From Lunularia cruciata (Eukaryota > Streptophyta > Marchantiopsida > Lunulariales > Lunulariaceae), in contig OX419755.1 of assembly GCA_948567375.1 (NCBI GenBank), forward strand, positions 33,981,001 through 34,045,000: a stretch of DNA of 64,000 bases. The letters run 5' to 3'. Shown here piece by piece: positions 33,147-45,411 of this stretch. The first letter of the stretch is position 1; the number at the start of each line of letters is the position of its first letter. Position numbers and translations under genes: made by a program. Below the pieces are notes generated by a model. That model made no database searches. It was not told the origin of the DNA and saw only the letters and a list, made by a program, of their open reading frames with translations.

Positions 33147-34177
33147 CTAAAGAATATGATCTCTCACCTTGGTCCCAATAGTGCCACCCATAACACCAAT
33201 GCAAAGATAGTCCATCACTAAGATATCATCATGAATGTCTTGCTGAATTGTAATAATATCTTCACTCTCTGGATCTATGACCTCAATAACTCCTCTTGTA
33301 TGTGTTGAGAGAGATACCACCAAAGCCTCAAAAAATATACTCAGAAAGGTAGATGCATGCCAACTAGGTACCATCTCTAGGTCAACTTGAGTCACCATGC
33401 CAACGTGCTCTAGTCTGATCTTGTTTGCTAGGATATGGGTTTCTACTCAACCCATTTGCATCAAAGTTCACCACTCTAGGTCTATGAATAATTGTGAAAT
33501 CATACTCTTGTAAAATTAGATCCCATCATGCAACCTTCTTTGAAAGCTTGTCGGACTCCATCAACCACTTTAGTGGCTGATGATTAGTAATGAGAGTAAA
33601 GGGGTTACCAAATAGGTAACATCAGAAATGTGCTACTACCCAAACTATTGCCAAGCATTCTTCTTCATATGAACTATATTTTACCTTTGGTGATTGTTGG
33701 AACAATTAGCATAGGCTACCACAAACTCCTTCTCCTCATCATCATGTTGGGTGAGCATAGCTCTAAACTTTAACATACTCCAATCATTGTGAACCTAAAA
33801 TGGTTGTCCTTTGATTGGTCTCCTCAAAATAAGAGCAGATGTCAACCTCTCCTTGAGCTCTACAAAAGCTCTCTCTTGCTCATCTTCCCAAAACCACTCC
33901 TATGTAAGCTTGGTCAGCTTCATCAAGACCTTGGCAATGGCACTAAATCCTCTCACATAGCGGTGATAGAATTTCACCAACCCAAGGAATGCTTGCACTT
34001 TGCTCATAATTGTAGGCTGAGGAATGCGTGCAATAGCCTCCACCTTGGTCTACTGAACACCAAGTCCTCCAAGGTAGATAGTGTGACCCAAATACTCAAC
34101 CTACTTATGGGAGAAAATACATTTCCCATGATGTAATTTGAGTCCATGAGATCTCAACCTCTCAAACACCTCCAACA
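33147..34177 (-). pseudogene. A2 RT C-terminal part and RNase H
   Basis: Collinear with A1 4155-5050 on the minus strand. The RT connection carries HRYVRGFSAIAKVL-like broken text near 33950. RNase H and the spacer before integrase follow to 33147. The reading starts abruptly at 34177 within 'ERLRSHGLK', where a foreign 232-bp segment begins. Confidence 0.7.
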
Positions 34178-34409
34178 ACTATTTGAAAATTGTGGACAAA
34201 TTGGACAAATTGTGTACAAATTGGTTTGGAAGTTGGAGTACACATTGGAAGAAACTAGGAGAACATATTGAAATCAGCTTGAGGACAAGGTAGGAGGCTT
34301 TAAAGCTGATTTCCACTAAAAGCATGGAGATTTGTTGTTGAATTCTTGTGGTTAGATCCTTTTGTGCTTGTTTTCTTGTTTGTACGCTAGTTAGCTTGGA
34401 TTAGTGTGT
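34178..34409. other. Unassigned 232-bp segment between A2 and E1 LTR
   Basis: Contains a small run of ACAAATTGG repeats (34195-34230) and T/G-rich text. It matches no other segment of the window. It may be the end of another inserted element. Confidence 0.4.
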
Positions 34410-35108
34410 TGTGAGTTCGCATATCTCTCACATATGATATACCTTTGATGGCTATTATGGTAGCACAAAATGGACTAAGAAGGCAAAGAACCCTAACTCC
34501 ATCTTACTCTTCCAAGGCTAACACTCCAAGACTCAAGACATTGCTCACTAGAGAACTCAATGAGAGAGATAGTTGCAAATGAAAGGATGATGAGTACCTC
34601 CTCACCCCTAGTTGATATCCTTGTGAAATAGTTATACACCAAAGTTACTAATTACTAGAGTAACTCAAGTTATTAGGCTAAAAGTCAAACAAAGTCAAAC
34701 AAAGTCAAAAAGCTAAAGGAATATCCATACTCATGGGAATATTCTCCTAAACATATAATCTTATATTGATTCAACCATTGAGTCAAGGATTCTTTCATAT
34801 GGGCTATCCTTGGACTATAGAAAAATCCAAAACAAAAATGCTTGTGGGTCCAAGGGCTCTCAATTTTTTCCTCATAGCCAAAAACCAAAGAATAATACCA
34901 AGTCAACACACTAGAATACAAAATAGTGGTGCTCATCTTTTCCAATTCCTCTAAAGTAAAGTTTCCTTTGTTTTAGCTATGAATAGCTTTAGCTAATCAT
35001 AACCAATATAGAACCATCCTTTATCTTTATATAAATAATATCTCTCAAGTACTTACAATATCAAACTAAATATCACAATAGCACATACATACACAAATGG
35101 GTCTTACA
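34410..35108 (-). repeat. E1 3' LTR
   Basis: 699 bp on the minus strand, TGTAAGACCCATTTGTG (from 35108) to GAACTCACA (34410). It matches the E2 5' LTR 47944-48635 and the E3 LTR piece 53596-53935. Confidence 0.8.
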
Positions 35109-36330
35109 TTTACCCATGGACTAAGATTTCACTTTGTCTTCAAAAAGAAGGGTTCTTTACCTTCTATGATATATCTTCAACATATCATGGTTAATCCTAT
35201 CAAAGTGTCTTCTTTCCAACTCCTTGAGATCATAGGTATAATTGCTCCACACCTTCTCCACTATGAAAGGTCCAAAGTATTTAGGCAAAAACTTCTTTTG
35301 CACTCTCTTGAATTAAATAGAATCAAACAACATTACCCAATCACCATTTTTGAAAGGCTCCACCTTCTTCTTGCCTTGCCTCTTGTCATAGCTCTCCATT
35401 TTCTTCCTTTGAGCTTGCTCCACTTGAACCATAGCAACTGCTCTTGCCTCTTCCAATTCCATGAGTTCTTACTTCCTTCACTTCTCTACATCACCTCCTT
35501 GTGCTTTCTTTAATCTCCTATGCATGCTTTGGAAAGTAGGAAGATCAAAGTGAATAGATAAGGCAGACTCAATACCATATACCAATAGAAATAGAGAATA
35601 TTTGGTGGAAGCTTACATGTTGTCCTAAACTCTCATAAAATTGCATGAATCCTCTTGTCTCAATGATGTTTAGCCCTCTCCATTTTTGTATCTTTGGCCA
35701 ACATCATGCACAAGGTCTGATTGGTTTTCTTTGCCAAACCATTAGAATTTGGCTTATAGGATGTAGTTACTCTATGTGTGATAGAGAAATACTATAGTAG
35801 AGCTATAGTAATGCTTCCTTTAAACTCTCCTCCTCTATCAAAAACCAACTCCAAAGGGCATCCAAACCTAGTGATAATGCATTCATAAAGAAATCTCCCA
35901 ACTTTGTCTTCATTCTTGTCCCTCAATGGTCTAGCATCAACCCACTTGGTAAGATAATTAGTCACTACCACGACGTACCAATTATTCCTTGGGTTTTTAT
36001 TGAGAGGAGCAACAAAATCAATTCCCCATTTCTCAAAAGGTCCTAGCAATAGAATTGATTTAAGTGGTGGAGTGGAAGTAAACTTTCTAGCAAAAGCTTG
36101 AAAAACATGACAAGTTTTACAATAATCAAGACAATATTTGAAAATCCCATTTCAATAGTAACTTGCACCTAGAATCTTTAAAGTAGTCACCTTTCTTGCA
36201 AAGTGTTCTCCACACATTGAACCTTCATGAAAGTCCTTTATGAGTAAGATAAACTCTTCCTTACCCATTGCTCTTCAAAGTAGACCATCTGCTCCTTGGT
36301 GAAAAATAATATCCTCCACCATTGTGTAAG
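35109..36330 (-). pseudogene. E1 integrase
   Basis: Zinc domain ~36110-36240: GEHFARKVTTLKILGASYYW, then CLDYCKTC. Core 35792-36049: WGIDFVAPLNKNPRNNWYVV (first Asp), YLTKWVDARPL, ITRFGCPLELVFDRGGEFKG (second Asp). The Glu-containing helix is decayed. The C-terminal part (35160-35480) reads WVMLFDSIQESAKEV and RRHFDRINHD in broken frames. No reader domain follows it. Confidence 0.8.
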
Positions 36331-36386
36331 GTCTAGATCTTGCGGCAAGGGCCTTCCTTTCCCTAACATGCATCCCTTCTGGATAG

Positions 36387-37900
36387 TTACCTTTTGTAAC
36401 AAAGTCCATAAATCTCCTTGTACTCCATTGGTTCCTCTTGAGTGATTGAGATTATCATGAGCTCCTCACCCAAGAAGAAATCATCCACTAGCTCATCTCT
36501 ATCATGATCATAGGCCCTAAACAAAAAATCAGCATTTGCATGTTTCTTCCTTGGCCTATCCTCAATAATGTAGTCATACTTAGACAAGAGTATCATCTAC
36601 CTTGCTAGCCTCCCTTCCACATTAGGTTTGTTGAAGATGTAACTCAAAGCCTTGTGATCCGTGACAATAGTGACAATGGTGGCTTCAACGGCTCAAGTAG
36701 TATCTAAATTTCTTGAGACCAAAGATCACTGCCAACCCTTCTCTCTCCATGATAGAGTAGTTCTTTTTTGCTAAAACCATTTGCCTACTAGCATAAGCTA
36801 TTGGATGACCATGCTCATCTTGGTCTAATTGACAAAGAGTGCAACCTATAGCTACATTGGAAGCATTAGTGTAGAGGATGAAAGGCTTACTCTTATCAGG
36901 TTTAGCAAGAATTGGAGCTATAATAAGGGATTGCTTGAGCTCCTCAAAAACTTTGAGAGCCTCCTTGTCCTCAAAAATCACCATGTATTCTACACCTTTC
37001 TTCATGTAGATGGTCGATGCATAAGCCTTGTTGGAAAATGAGAAGATGAACCTCCTATTGTACCAAACTATCCCTAAGAATTGGTGTAACTTCATCAAGC
37101 TTGAAGGGAATGGAAGGTCTAAGATTTTCCTCACCTTCTTAGGGTCAACTGCTATTCCATCCTTAGAGATGATGTGATCCAAAAGTAGACCTTCTTCACA
37201 ACAAAAAATGCACTTCTTTAGGTTGAGTGATGCGTTTGTTTCATCCAAGCATTGCAAGACCTTGATCAAGTGCTCAAAGTGCTCCTCCTTGTTCCAACAG
37301 ACACAAAAGTCATTAATGAAGTCTCTCACAAATTTCTCAACGTAAGGTTCAAACACCTTTTTCCATGAACCATTGGAATGTGACTGCAGCATTGTAAAGC
37401 CTAAAAGGCATGACCTTGAAAGCATAAGGCCCCCAAGGTATGAAGAATATAGTGAGTTGTTGATGCTCTTGTGCAATCTTGATTTGGTTATACTCACTAC
37501 AACCATCTCCAAAATCGTACCTCTCATGACCTACAACCTCCTCCAAGATCTCATTAATGAATGGCAAAGGGAAAAGTAATAGCATTGAGTAATAACATTA
37601 GTACTAGCATTGAGCTTCTTGTAATCCACATACCCAAAGCTTGTCATTCTTTTTCTTCACAATCACAATTGGAGACACCCATTTTGAATTCTCCACCTCA
37701 AAAATAAATCTGGCCTCCTTAAGCTTATCAATCTCCTCCTTCACAACCAAAGATATTGGTGGATTAATGCAATGTTGTTTTTGTTGGACTAATCTTGCAT
37801 GTGACTCCACCTCAATCTTCAGCTCCTCCAAGGTGACTTCCTTTAGATCCTTGTAACTAAAAGCAAAACACATGGATGAACTTGTGAGAAATCTCCTCAA
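36387..37900 (-). pseudogene. E1 reverse transcriptase and RNase H
   Basis: RT N-terminal part in 37604-37900 (EEIDKLKEARFIFEVENSKW, VSPIVIVKKKN). Middle in 37349-37585 (PFINEILEEVVGHERYDFGD, IPWGPYAFKVMPFRLYNAAV). The YxDD box reads FINDFCVCW in 36685-37527. Thumb: CEEGLLLDHIISKDGIAVDP. RNase H: FILYTNASNVAIGCTLCQ, with the catalytic Asp changed to Asn, and YASRQMVLAKKNYSIMEREG. The tail reads DYIIEDRPRKKHANADFLF (36387-36596). The longest open stretch is 280 codons, so this copy is less decayed than A. Confidence 0.9.
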
Positions 37901-38650
37901 ATCTTACCTTCTCTTCCTTGGTAAAATTTAGACCATACTTGAGGGTAGATAACCTCCTCTCTATCTCCTCAATGGTCAATGATGATTTATCTGGGTCCTT
38001 CAAAACCTCTAGCTTAAATGCGAAATCCATAGCACACAAAGGATACAAAGTTGAATCAGATTTAGATTCATCTTTCTCCATAGAAGTCTACACCTCCATG
38101 CTTGTGTCCACACCTGAAACTCCTTCTTTTGAATTTGATTCCTAATAATCAAAAGATGGTGTATCTAAATGTGAAGTGTTGGTCACAAGAACTGTGACTC
38201 TATGGTTGGATAGTCTAATCCTTAAGTACCCTTTATGCCATCAATCAGTTGTGTGTGCTGCTACCAACCATGGCCTCCCAAGAAGAAAATCATAGCTTGA
38301 ATCCTTCAAGACTTGGAAAGTCATGAAATTTTGAACTCCCATAACTAAAACTACCACCTTATCCATCATCCCTACCGGTCAAACTTGTTGCTTGATTACC
38401 ATGCTCACCACAAATGTTGAAGGTCTAGAGGGTATCATACTCAACTTCTTCATCAACTTCTTTAACATAGCATTCACTACAGATCCTCCATCAACAAGTG
38501 CATCCTTGATGTTGTGACCATTCAATCTAACATCAATCTTGGAGACATATTCACAAGCCTCCTATGGTGCTTGTTTGGCATCCACCACCTCCATTAATAC
38601 TAGAGCTTTTGCTTTCTTCTTCCTCTTGCTCCCTATAGAACTCAAACCCT
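37857..38650 (-). pseudogene. E1 protease and linker
   Basis: Protease at ~38380-38560: DALVDGGSVVNAML, the D-G-G variant of the active site, and later SYDFLLGRPWL near 38280. A linker with MEKDESKSDSTLYPLCAMDF and FTKEEKVRFEEISHKFIHVF leads to RT. Frames are broken. Confidence 0.75.
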
Positions 38651-39060
38651 CTCTAAGCTCCCTCAAGGTAGGATTCAAAGCAATCAATTGGCCCCATTAT
38701 GATGTTAGCCTTGTGACTACCAACATCTTCCAACATATTGTAGTTGCATTGTTGTGTTGAGATCAAAAATTCCTCTCTCCCCAACTTCTTCTTTGGAATC
38801 TTTGATGGTGTTGAGGTGTGAGTGCTCCTATTAGACATAAGAGTATCCTTGCTAGGAGTAAAATCTTGAGAAGAGTGTACATCATTTGCAAAATGAGCTC
38901 TCTTCTTGTCTTGTGCTAAAAGCTCCAAATTAAGACCTTTGGAGTTTGAGCACTCTTTCTTCTCATACTTGCTCTCAACCACATTTATGGATGTTATCTC
39001 TTTACCTTTGTTTGGATTTGGAGCCACTTGGGTTTCACTACCTCCCTCTTTCCCTCTATT
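38651..39060 (-). pseudogene. E1 gag C-terminal part, fused in frame to A2 RT
   Basis: NRGKEGGSETQVAPNPNKG and KGLNLELLAQDKKRAHF match E2 gag at 51085-51260. The same open frame begins in A2 RT (LTPEEIFDVIGHAKVFNTSLA region) upstream of 39060, so the 157-codon frame is an accidental fusion across an insertion junction. Confidence 0.85.
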
Positions 39061-40448
39061 GGCTAGGCTAGTATTGAAGACCTTTGCATGCCCAATCACA
39101 TCAAAGATCTCTTCCGGTGTAAGCATGACATACCAATCAGCCCTAATCTATCGGTTGATAGGACGGTAATCTCCACACATCTGCCTATATGTGTAGTTTC
39201 CATGCATATCCTTCTTGGGTGGCATCATTATAGTTGATGCATAATCTCCATGTGAAATCTCTACTAAACTAGCCTCAAAAAGGTCACTACTCTGGCTCTA
39301 AATCAATGCTTGCTCCATGTCACTATATCAATAAGGACATTAGACTGGGTATTGCTAGTCGACTTGATCCATATACTAGGTCCTTTTAGAGCACCCAATC
39401 CTTCATATTGAAGGCAAACAACTCATGTAGCTCCTCAAGAACCTCCAAACCCTCCGTCTTTCTTCTCCTATAAGCTTGGGTCCAAGTTTTGGCTCCTAAG
39501 TATCCTCTATAATTGTTGTAGGAGTGGAAGACGTATTGAATGGCTGTTGTATTAGGCCTTTGGGAGCAGTAGTGTCATGCTCTCAAGCACTAGAGGTCCC
39601 AACCTCAATGTGAAAAACTCCCTCTACTCTGGCTGCAACTCTATACGTCCTCTAGTTGTATCCCAAGTAGACCAAGGGTGTAATCCAAGTAGACCATTCT
39701 TCTTATTAGCCATTGGTTGTGTCCCAAGAATACCCTATCCCCTTGGTCCATCACTCCCAACATGTGCTTGAATTGTCTCGATAGGCACAAGGTTCACAAG
39801 TGTCCGATTGGTGATGCCTATCAAGTGCATCCTATGCTGCTCTGCCAAGCCAAGGCTCACAATCCAGGTCAAACAATTCAAGTCTATAGCTTGACCTAAC
39901 ACTTGATGATAGGATGCCTTTGACACTACTAGAATAGGGGTAATACTAGTGTAAAAACCCATCACCCACTCTCTCTCATTGGCATTGGGCTCCACCAATT
40001 GTTGTAACTGTGAGTCTCAAACTAGTCCAAGACCTCCTTCTTGAAAAGCATGGGAGCTTGGGAAACTCATAAGTGTAGGAAAAGTGGCTCTAGGTTGTCC
40101 AACTAGGTTCACCATTTCCATAGATGACCTATCAGCCACTACCACCATTTGAAACTAACATCCAACATCCAAGATGTCATCAACAATGATATGGTCTAGT
40201 CGTTGAATCCCATCATAAGCGCATTATAGAACCTCTCTAGGTAAGAGGTTCATCCACCAAAGATGAAGATGATGAGCCCGTGATTCCATTTTGGCTGCAT
40301 CTAACAACATAGTAGGTCCCATCCAAGAATGGACCTAATGTGTACTTGCCACCACTTTAGTGCAAGAATAACCTATCAAAAGGATGTTCTCCAAATTGTA
40401 AGCTAGAGAAATAGACTTATGAACCTAGAGATATTGTAGTATCTATAA
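39061..40448 (-). pseudogene. A2 RT N-terminal part and linker
   Basis: Minus strand. RT motifs near 39061-39340: MEQALIQS, EASLVEISHGDYAST, MMPPKKDMHGNYT, QMCGDYRPINRQ, MLTPEEIFDVIGHAKVF. The linker runs to 40448, where C2 begins. It is collinear with A1 11955-12885. Confidence 0.8.
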
Positions 40449-40873
40449 TGTAAAAGACCGAATCCAAGGAGAGAAATAGGAGAATGGAAACTAACATTGG
40501 GACACTTGAATGAGGGAAAACTCCAAATGCCTAGCATGAGCTTTGGCTTTGGTATTTATAGGTAGCATACAAGGCCTTTGAGAAGCTTCTCAAGAAGCTT
40601 CCTCAAGCCGCTTCTTAGAATGCAAACCAAGTTAACTAGGAAGCTTCTCAAGAAGCTTCCTTCTAGAAGCCGTATACTTGACGTGCAAGCTAAGCTAGTT
40701 AGAAGCTTCTAGAAGCTTCCTTCTAGAAGCTACTTACTTGAGGTGCAAGCTAAGCTAGCCAGGAAGCTTCCCAAGAAGCTTCCTAGATACTTCAAGGATA
40801 TTCTAGGCTACTTTGTCTGATGTGCTACTTTGTAAGCCCGACTAACTTCATTTCTAAACTCCATATTGTTACA
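40449..40873 (-). repeat. C2 3' LTR
   Basis: Minus strand TGTAACAATATGG (from 40873) to TTTTACA (40449). It contains the perfect four-unit heat-shock element at 40702-40719. A polypurine tract, AGCGGGGGAATA, precedes it at 40874-40885. Confidence 0.92.
40702..40719 (-). promoter_or_regulatory. Perfect heat shock element in C2 3' LTR
   Basis: GAAGCTTCTAGAAGCTTC, four alternating GAA/TTC units with two-base spacing; reads the same on both strands. Confidence 0.65.
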
Positions 40874-40885
40874 TATTCCCCCGCT

Positions 40886-41330
40886 GCTAGTTGGTGACGT
40901 CCTTGTTGCCAGTGAAGCTTTGAATTCTTGGATGGCCATCTGTGCATTTTGGAGGTGAGAAAGAGGTTCCTAAGTGGTGTCATGAAGGAGATACCCTTTC
41001 CAAAGGACCTTGTACCCCATATATTGGTGACGGCCTTGTTGAATATGGTGACGAGCAAGGATCTGATCAACTTTGTACTCCTCATGATCATTGATAGGGA
41101 TAGGAAGAGGGGGAGATTGGACTCAAGAGGAAAAGGAAGAGGGGTTAGGAACAAAGGGTTTCAACTTGGAAATATGAAAGATAGGATGGATACGCATGTG
41201 ACAAGGCAAGGCAAGTTGATGAGCAACAAAAGAGACAATTTGGGTGATAGCAAAGGGTCCTATCCAATTAGGGGCAAGTTTACGAACTTGGGTTACAAGT
41301 GGGAGAGGGAGGTTACTAGAGGATAGCATG
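40886..41330 (-). pseudogene. C2 integrase C-terminus and chromodomain
   Basis: 41123-41329 encodes the GPY/F-type module (LAPNWIGPFAITQIVSF). The chromodomain at ~40905-41090 reads EYKVDQILARHHIQQGRHQ, GYKVLWKGYLLHDTT, a stop at the Trp codon (TAG), then EPLSHLQNAQMAIQEF. The order and the Y..W aromatic positions fit chromodomain group members of chromoviruses. It is followed by the polypurine tract. Confidence 0.88.
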
Positions 41331-41448
41331 ACTTTATCACCAACTTCAAAGGTGAGATCACAACAATGGTGGTCCGCATATTGTTTTTGGTGATTCTGAG
41401 CAACAAGGAGGTGAGACTTGGCTTGTTGGAGAGATTAGGATATAGTGG

Positions 41449-42489
41449 TCAAGAATGTAGAAGTATGAGGAACTTGAGATGGAAGAGGAGCAAGAAGAGA
41501 ATCTGGAACAAGTGGATCTTGGCCCAAATTGAGAAAGAAAGGAGAGAACCCGGTGCTTGCCTATTTGGAATTGTTGTAGGCAAATTCTGTAACCGCAAGA
41601 TATTCATCCCAATTGGTATGATGGACATTGACAAAGGGACACAACATATCCTCCAATGTACAATTTGCACATTCGGTTTGTCCATTAGTTTGAGGAGGAT
41701 AGGCAGTGGACAAAGCAAGCTTGGTGTTGAGTATCTGAAAGAGTGCTTGCCAAAACTTCCCGGTAAATCAAGGATCACGGTCGGAGATGAGTACGCGTGA
41801 CATCCTATGATGCTTGAAGACATTGTCAAAGTAGATTTGTGCTAAGGTTGGAGCATCCACGGTATCACATGTTGGTGCCAAGTGGATTTGCTTACCAAGC
41901 TTATCCACAAACACCACAATGGCGGTGTGTCCTTGTTTTGTCTTTGGCAAGGATGTGATGAGATCCAAGCTCACATGCTCCTAACGAGCTGATGGAATGG
42001 CAAGCGGTTGAAGGAGTCCACTCTGCTTCTGGTTGCTGGCCTTGTTACGTTGGCAGCTCTCACACAATCGGACAAATTCTTGAACATCTCATGTCATGTT
42101 GGGCCACCACCATTGACGTTGGAGGGTACCTAAGGTCTTGTCCACACCCATGTGACCAGCGATGGGTAAATCATGGGCTTCTTGAAGCGCACAAGTCAAA
42201 GATCACCTTTGGTTGGAACATAGATCCGGTCCGCATGGAATATAAGGCCTTCCTTGAAGGAGAAGGTGTTGTACTCCATGTCACTTGTTGTTAGACAACC
42301 ATGTACCATTTGGAAGAAGAGATCTTGTTGTAGAGCTAACTGAAACTCTTCATGGATTTTGGGGTCAATTGACACCATTGTAATTGCTGCCGCGATGAGA
42401 GGAAAAGACTTCAAATTAGGTTGTCGTGATAGAGCATCAAGGATGACATGGAACAGACCTGGTTTGTACTCAAGTTTGATGTCAAACAA
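41449..42489 (-). pseudogene. C2 RNase H end, integrase zinc domain and core
   Basis: 42196-42489: FDIKLEYKPGLFHVILDALS (RNase H end), SRQPNLKSFPL, then the start of the zinc region. Core 41768-41974: MSLDLITSLPKTKQGHTAIV, FVDKLGKQIHLAPTCDT, MSRVLISDRDP (second Asp). Continuation 41449-41829. One frameshift separates zinc domain and core. Confidence 0.85.
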
Positions 42490-42870
42490 TTGGAGTTGCT
42501 CTTCCCATCGATGATGTCAACTCTTCATGTGCTCCAGGTGTTAGGTCTGCAACAATGGCTTATGATCAGTTTGCATGATCACTTGTTTTCCCAAGAGATA
42601 ATGCCTCCATACCTTGGTGACATATACCATTGCAAGTTGTTCCCAATCTTGAGTAGAGTAATTTCTTTCAGCTGTATTTAGTCGGTGAGACACAAAGGCA
42701 ATGGGATGTAGTCCACCTTGGAATTCCTATTGCAACACAGCTCCAATTGCAAAGTTAGAAGCATCAAAATCAACCACACAAGGTAGTTGAGGATCATATG
42801 GTTGAAGAATGGGTCTTGAAGACACCATATGTTTCAACTTCTGGAATGCTCCTTCATGCTTAGTGTTCCA

Positions 42871-43760
42871 CTAGAAGCTCAAGTTCTTTCCCAAGATGTC
42901 AATCAATGGTGCAGCCACATGAGCATAATAGTGGATGAACCACCGGTAAAAATTGGCCAATCCATTGAATGCCTGTACTTTTGTAGCATCCTTTGGAGTA
43001 GACCAATCACTAATGGCCTTGATCTTCTCTTCTTCCATCTTGATCCCCTCTGAGGAGATCTTATGACCCAAGAAGGTAACCTCCTTTTGCCAAAAGGCAC
43101 ACTTTGACTTCTTGTAGTAAAATTTCCATTGTCATAGTTGTCTTAGGATTTCTTGCACATGATTCATGTGTTCTGCCTTTGTCTTGCTATAGATTAAGAT
43201 ATCATCCAAGAACACCATCATTGATCGATCCAATAGTCCATCCAACACCTGATGCATCTGATCCATGAAGACTACTGGAGCATTAGTGAGTCCGAAAGGT
43301 AAAACTCTCCACTCAAAATGTCCATACCTCGTGCGAAAGGTAGTCTTTTGCACATCCTCTCTATCAATCAGAATTTGCCAATAGCCGTTGTGAAGATCCA
43401 ACTTGGAAAAGTAACATGCTCCACTTATTTGATCAAGCAAGTCATCGATCTGAGGCAAGGGATATGCATTCTTCACAGAGGTGAAGGGGCAATAACTTGA
43501 TCTTGAAGGGCATTCCTCGATCGGAGGGTAATCCCTTTGGCAGATCATTCAGAAACACGTCCGCAAACTCCTTAACTATCCGATCAACCATTACTTGATG
43601 AGGCTCTCGGTCCTCCACAGATTGGTCTTGTGCAATCGGCTTGATCAACACCACAAATACAAACTTATCTTCCTTTAAAGCTTGCTCTATGGCTGCTTTA
43701 CTAACAAACTTCCCTTCTAAGGACTCATCTCTCTTCCAAGCCTGCTCCATGGTTGCCTTC
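42871..43760 (-). pseudogene. C2 reverse transcriptase and RNase H start
   Basis: 43442-43750: HQVMVDRIVKEFADVFLNDL and SDRGMPFKIKLLP. 43132-43548: [57 protein letters not shown], which keeps an intact FLDD box, unlike C1. 42871-43071: MGHKISSEGIKMEEEK and FNGLANFYRWFIHYYAHVA. About 60 residues between LLP and NAYPL, present in C1, are missing at ~43490, where CECI...ASDR text bridges the gap. Confidence 0.85.
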
Positions 43761-43828
43761 TTGGCAAACTTCCCATCTTGGGACTAACTATTCTTAGGTG
43801 TCTTACTTAGAGGTGCTAGACACCCTAA

Positions 43829-44221
43829 TCAGAAATTCCTACCTTGGTGTTGTACTTGAATTTGGCATCGGGTCCAATCAAATTGAACCTTATGACATTC
43901 AAGCCAAAGTAGACCCAAAATGATATCATAGTGTAGAGGTGCCACTACAAACCTCATACACTTCAAATACTCCTTTCCAATCTTGAAGGTAACAAGATGC
44001 GAGGTGCGGAATGAAAAACCCTTTTTACCATCCGCCATCATCAAACTACTTCCAATCACTGGCTTGATAGGAATACCCAATTCCTTTGCTACTTGCATAG
44101 ACATGCAATTATCTGAACTTCCAAAATCAACCAAAATCCTACAACCCCGATTAGATATCATACCTTGCAAGTGAAGCAAACTTGCATAGGTCAAGCCTTC
44201 AATCCCATTGGAACTAATCAA
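43829..44221 (-). pseudogene. C2 aspartic protease
   Basis: 130 open codons. ILVDFGSSDNCMSMQVAK has D-F-G in place of D-S-G. MRFVVAPLHYDIILGLLWL follows. It is homologous to C1 16538-16891 but with no internal stop. Confidence 0.85.
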
Positions 44222-44236
44222 GCTCTAGTAGGCAGC

Positions 44237-45170
44237 TCAAATTCTCCTATTAGGATTCCTCGTCTCCCTGATCATTCCGCTCCACAACCTCCACTTGGGC
44301 AACTTGTCAAGGTCGTCCATTCTTGAGTGGACATTCAGCAATGCAATGCCCCAATTGGTGACAATAAAAACAACCACCATTTTGTTGTAGTTTCTCCTTA
44401 TCTGCCGTGCCAAGTGGTCTTTGTTGAATTGCATCAATCTCCATTTGTGCTGGCTCCTCCACTTGTGTGTAGTGTATTGGTAGGCTTTGTGGAGGTCAAG
44501 GTCAAGACCAAGTTGTTGCCACCAAGGAATCAAAACGTTTGGCCAACCGCATGGCTTCCTCCAAGTGTTGTGGCTCTTGCATGGTTACCTCTAATTTGGT
44601 TTTTGCCTTCAAGCCCCTCACAAATTGATCCAGAGCTTCACCTTCCAATGTATTTGGAATTTGCATGATGGTGTTTTAGAACTACGTGATGTAACTTCTT
44701 ACAGAGCCAATCTGTTTCAACTCTGTCAACTTATCTCGTGTAGCTCGTGTGGCATTTATAGCTTGGAACCGACTAATTATTGCGCTCTTGAATTCTGCCC
44801 ATGTCAAGATTGGTGTAACCATTTTTTGTTTGGCTTGCTCCACTCAGAATCTCCACCATAGCTTTGCTACTCCATCCAATTGGCTAGAAGCCAAGAGAAT
44901 TTGTTTTTGCTTGTCTTGTAGATTGGTAGCTTCAAAATAACATTCACAATCAAACACAAAATTCTCCACTGCACCCGGGAGATTCTAACCTTCAAATACC
45001 TTGGGTTTAGGGAATCTGATCCGATCTTCTCCTTCCCAAATTGGTACTCTCTCCACCTGCTCTTGTCATTGAAGATCTTGTTCATCCAACAATTGAGTAA
45101 GGTGCTAGATTTGTTGTTGCATAGTAAGGATAACATCAAGTATTGCCGCCATGGTTGCTCCTCTATCACA
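44237..45170 (-). pseudogene. C2 gag
   Basis: 44867-45169 encodes the start of gag (NKFSWLLANWME in an alternative frame over the SSQLDG site). The zinc knuckle near 44340-44390 reads, in its frame, CFYCHQLGHCIAECPL, with all C-x2-C-x4-H-x4-C ligands. A few stops and frameshifts remain. C1 15614-16522 is the homologue. Confidence 0.8.
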
Positions 45171-45411
45171 CCACACCCAATCTATCTAATTTATTTACAT
45201 ATAGAAACAGTACGTCCACCATTCTCCATAAGTTACAACCGGAAGCACCAAGGGTTCCTCAAATATGGTGATCATATGGAGAAAATCTTGTCCAAAGTGC
45301 AAGGTGATGAAATGTGTGAAATGATGCTTCGGTAGTATTTGGACGCAAAAATCCCAATGGTTTAGTGGAAGTGGATTTGGTGGTCCATAAATTCCATCCA
45401 TCCCATTCTTG

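Larger units (their letters stand above)
34410..39060 (-). mobile_element. Ty3/gypsy element E1 (5' truncated) inserted in A2 RT
   Basis: Minus strand. The 3' LTR (34410-35108) is preceded in coding direction by integrase, RNase H/RT, protease and the end of gag. The gag end is joined directly to A2 RT at ~39060 in one open frame, so the 5' LTR and most of gag are missing. RT and integrase signatures differ from A, B and C. No chromodomain was seen. E2 (plus) and E3 (minus) carry the missing 5' half of the family. Confidence 0.85.

Noticed and set aside
38653-39126. 157-codon minus frame as a real gene
   Set aside because: The frame crosses the E1/A2 junction at ~39060: its start is A2 RT and the rest is E1 gag.
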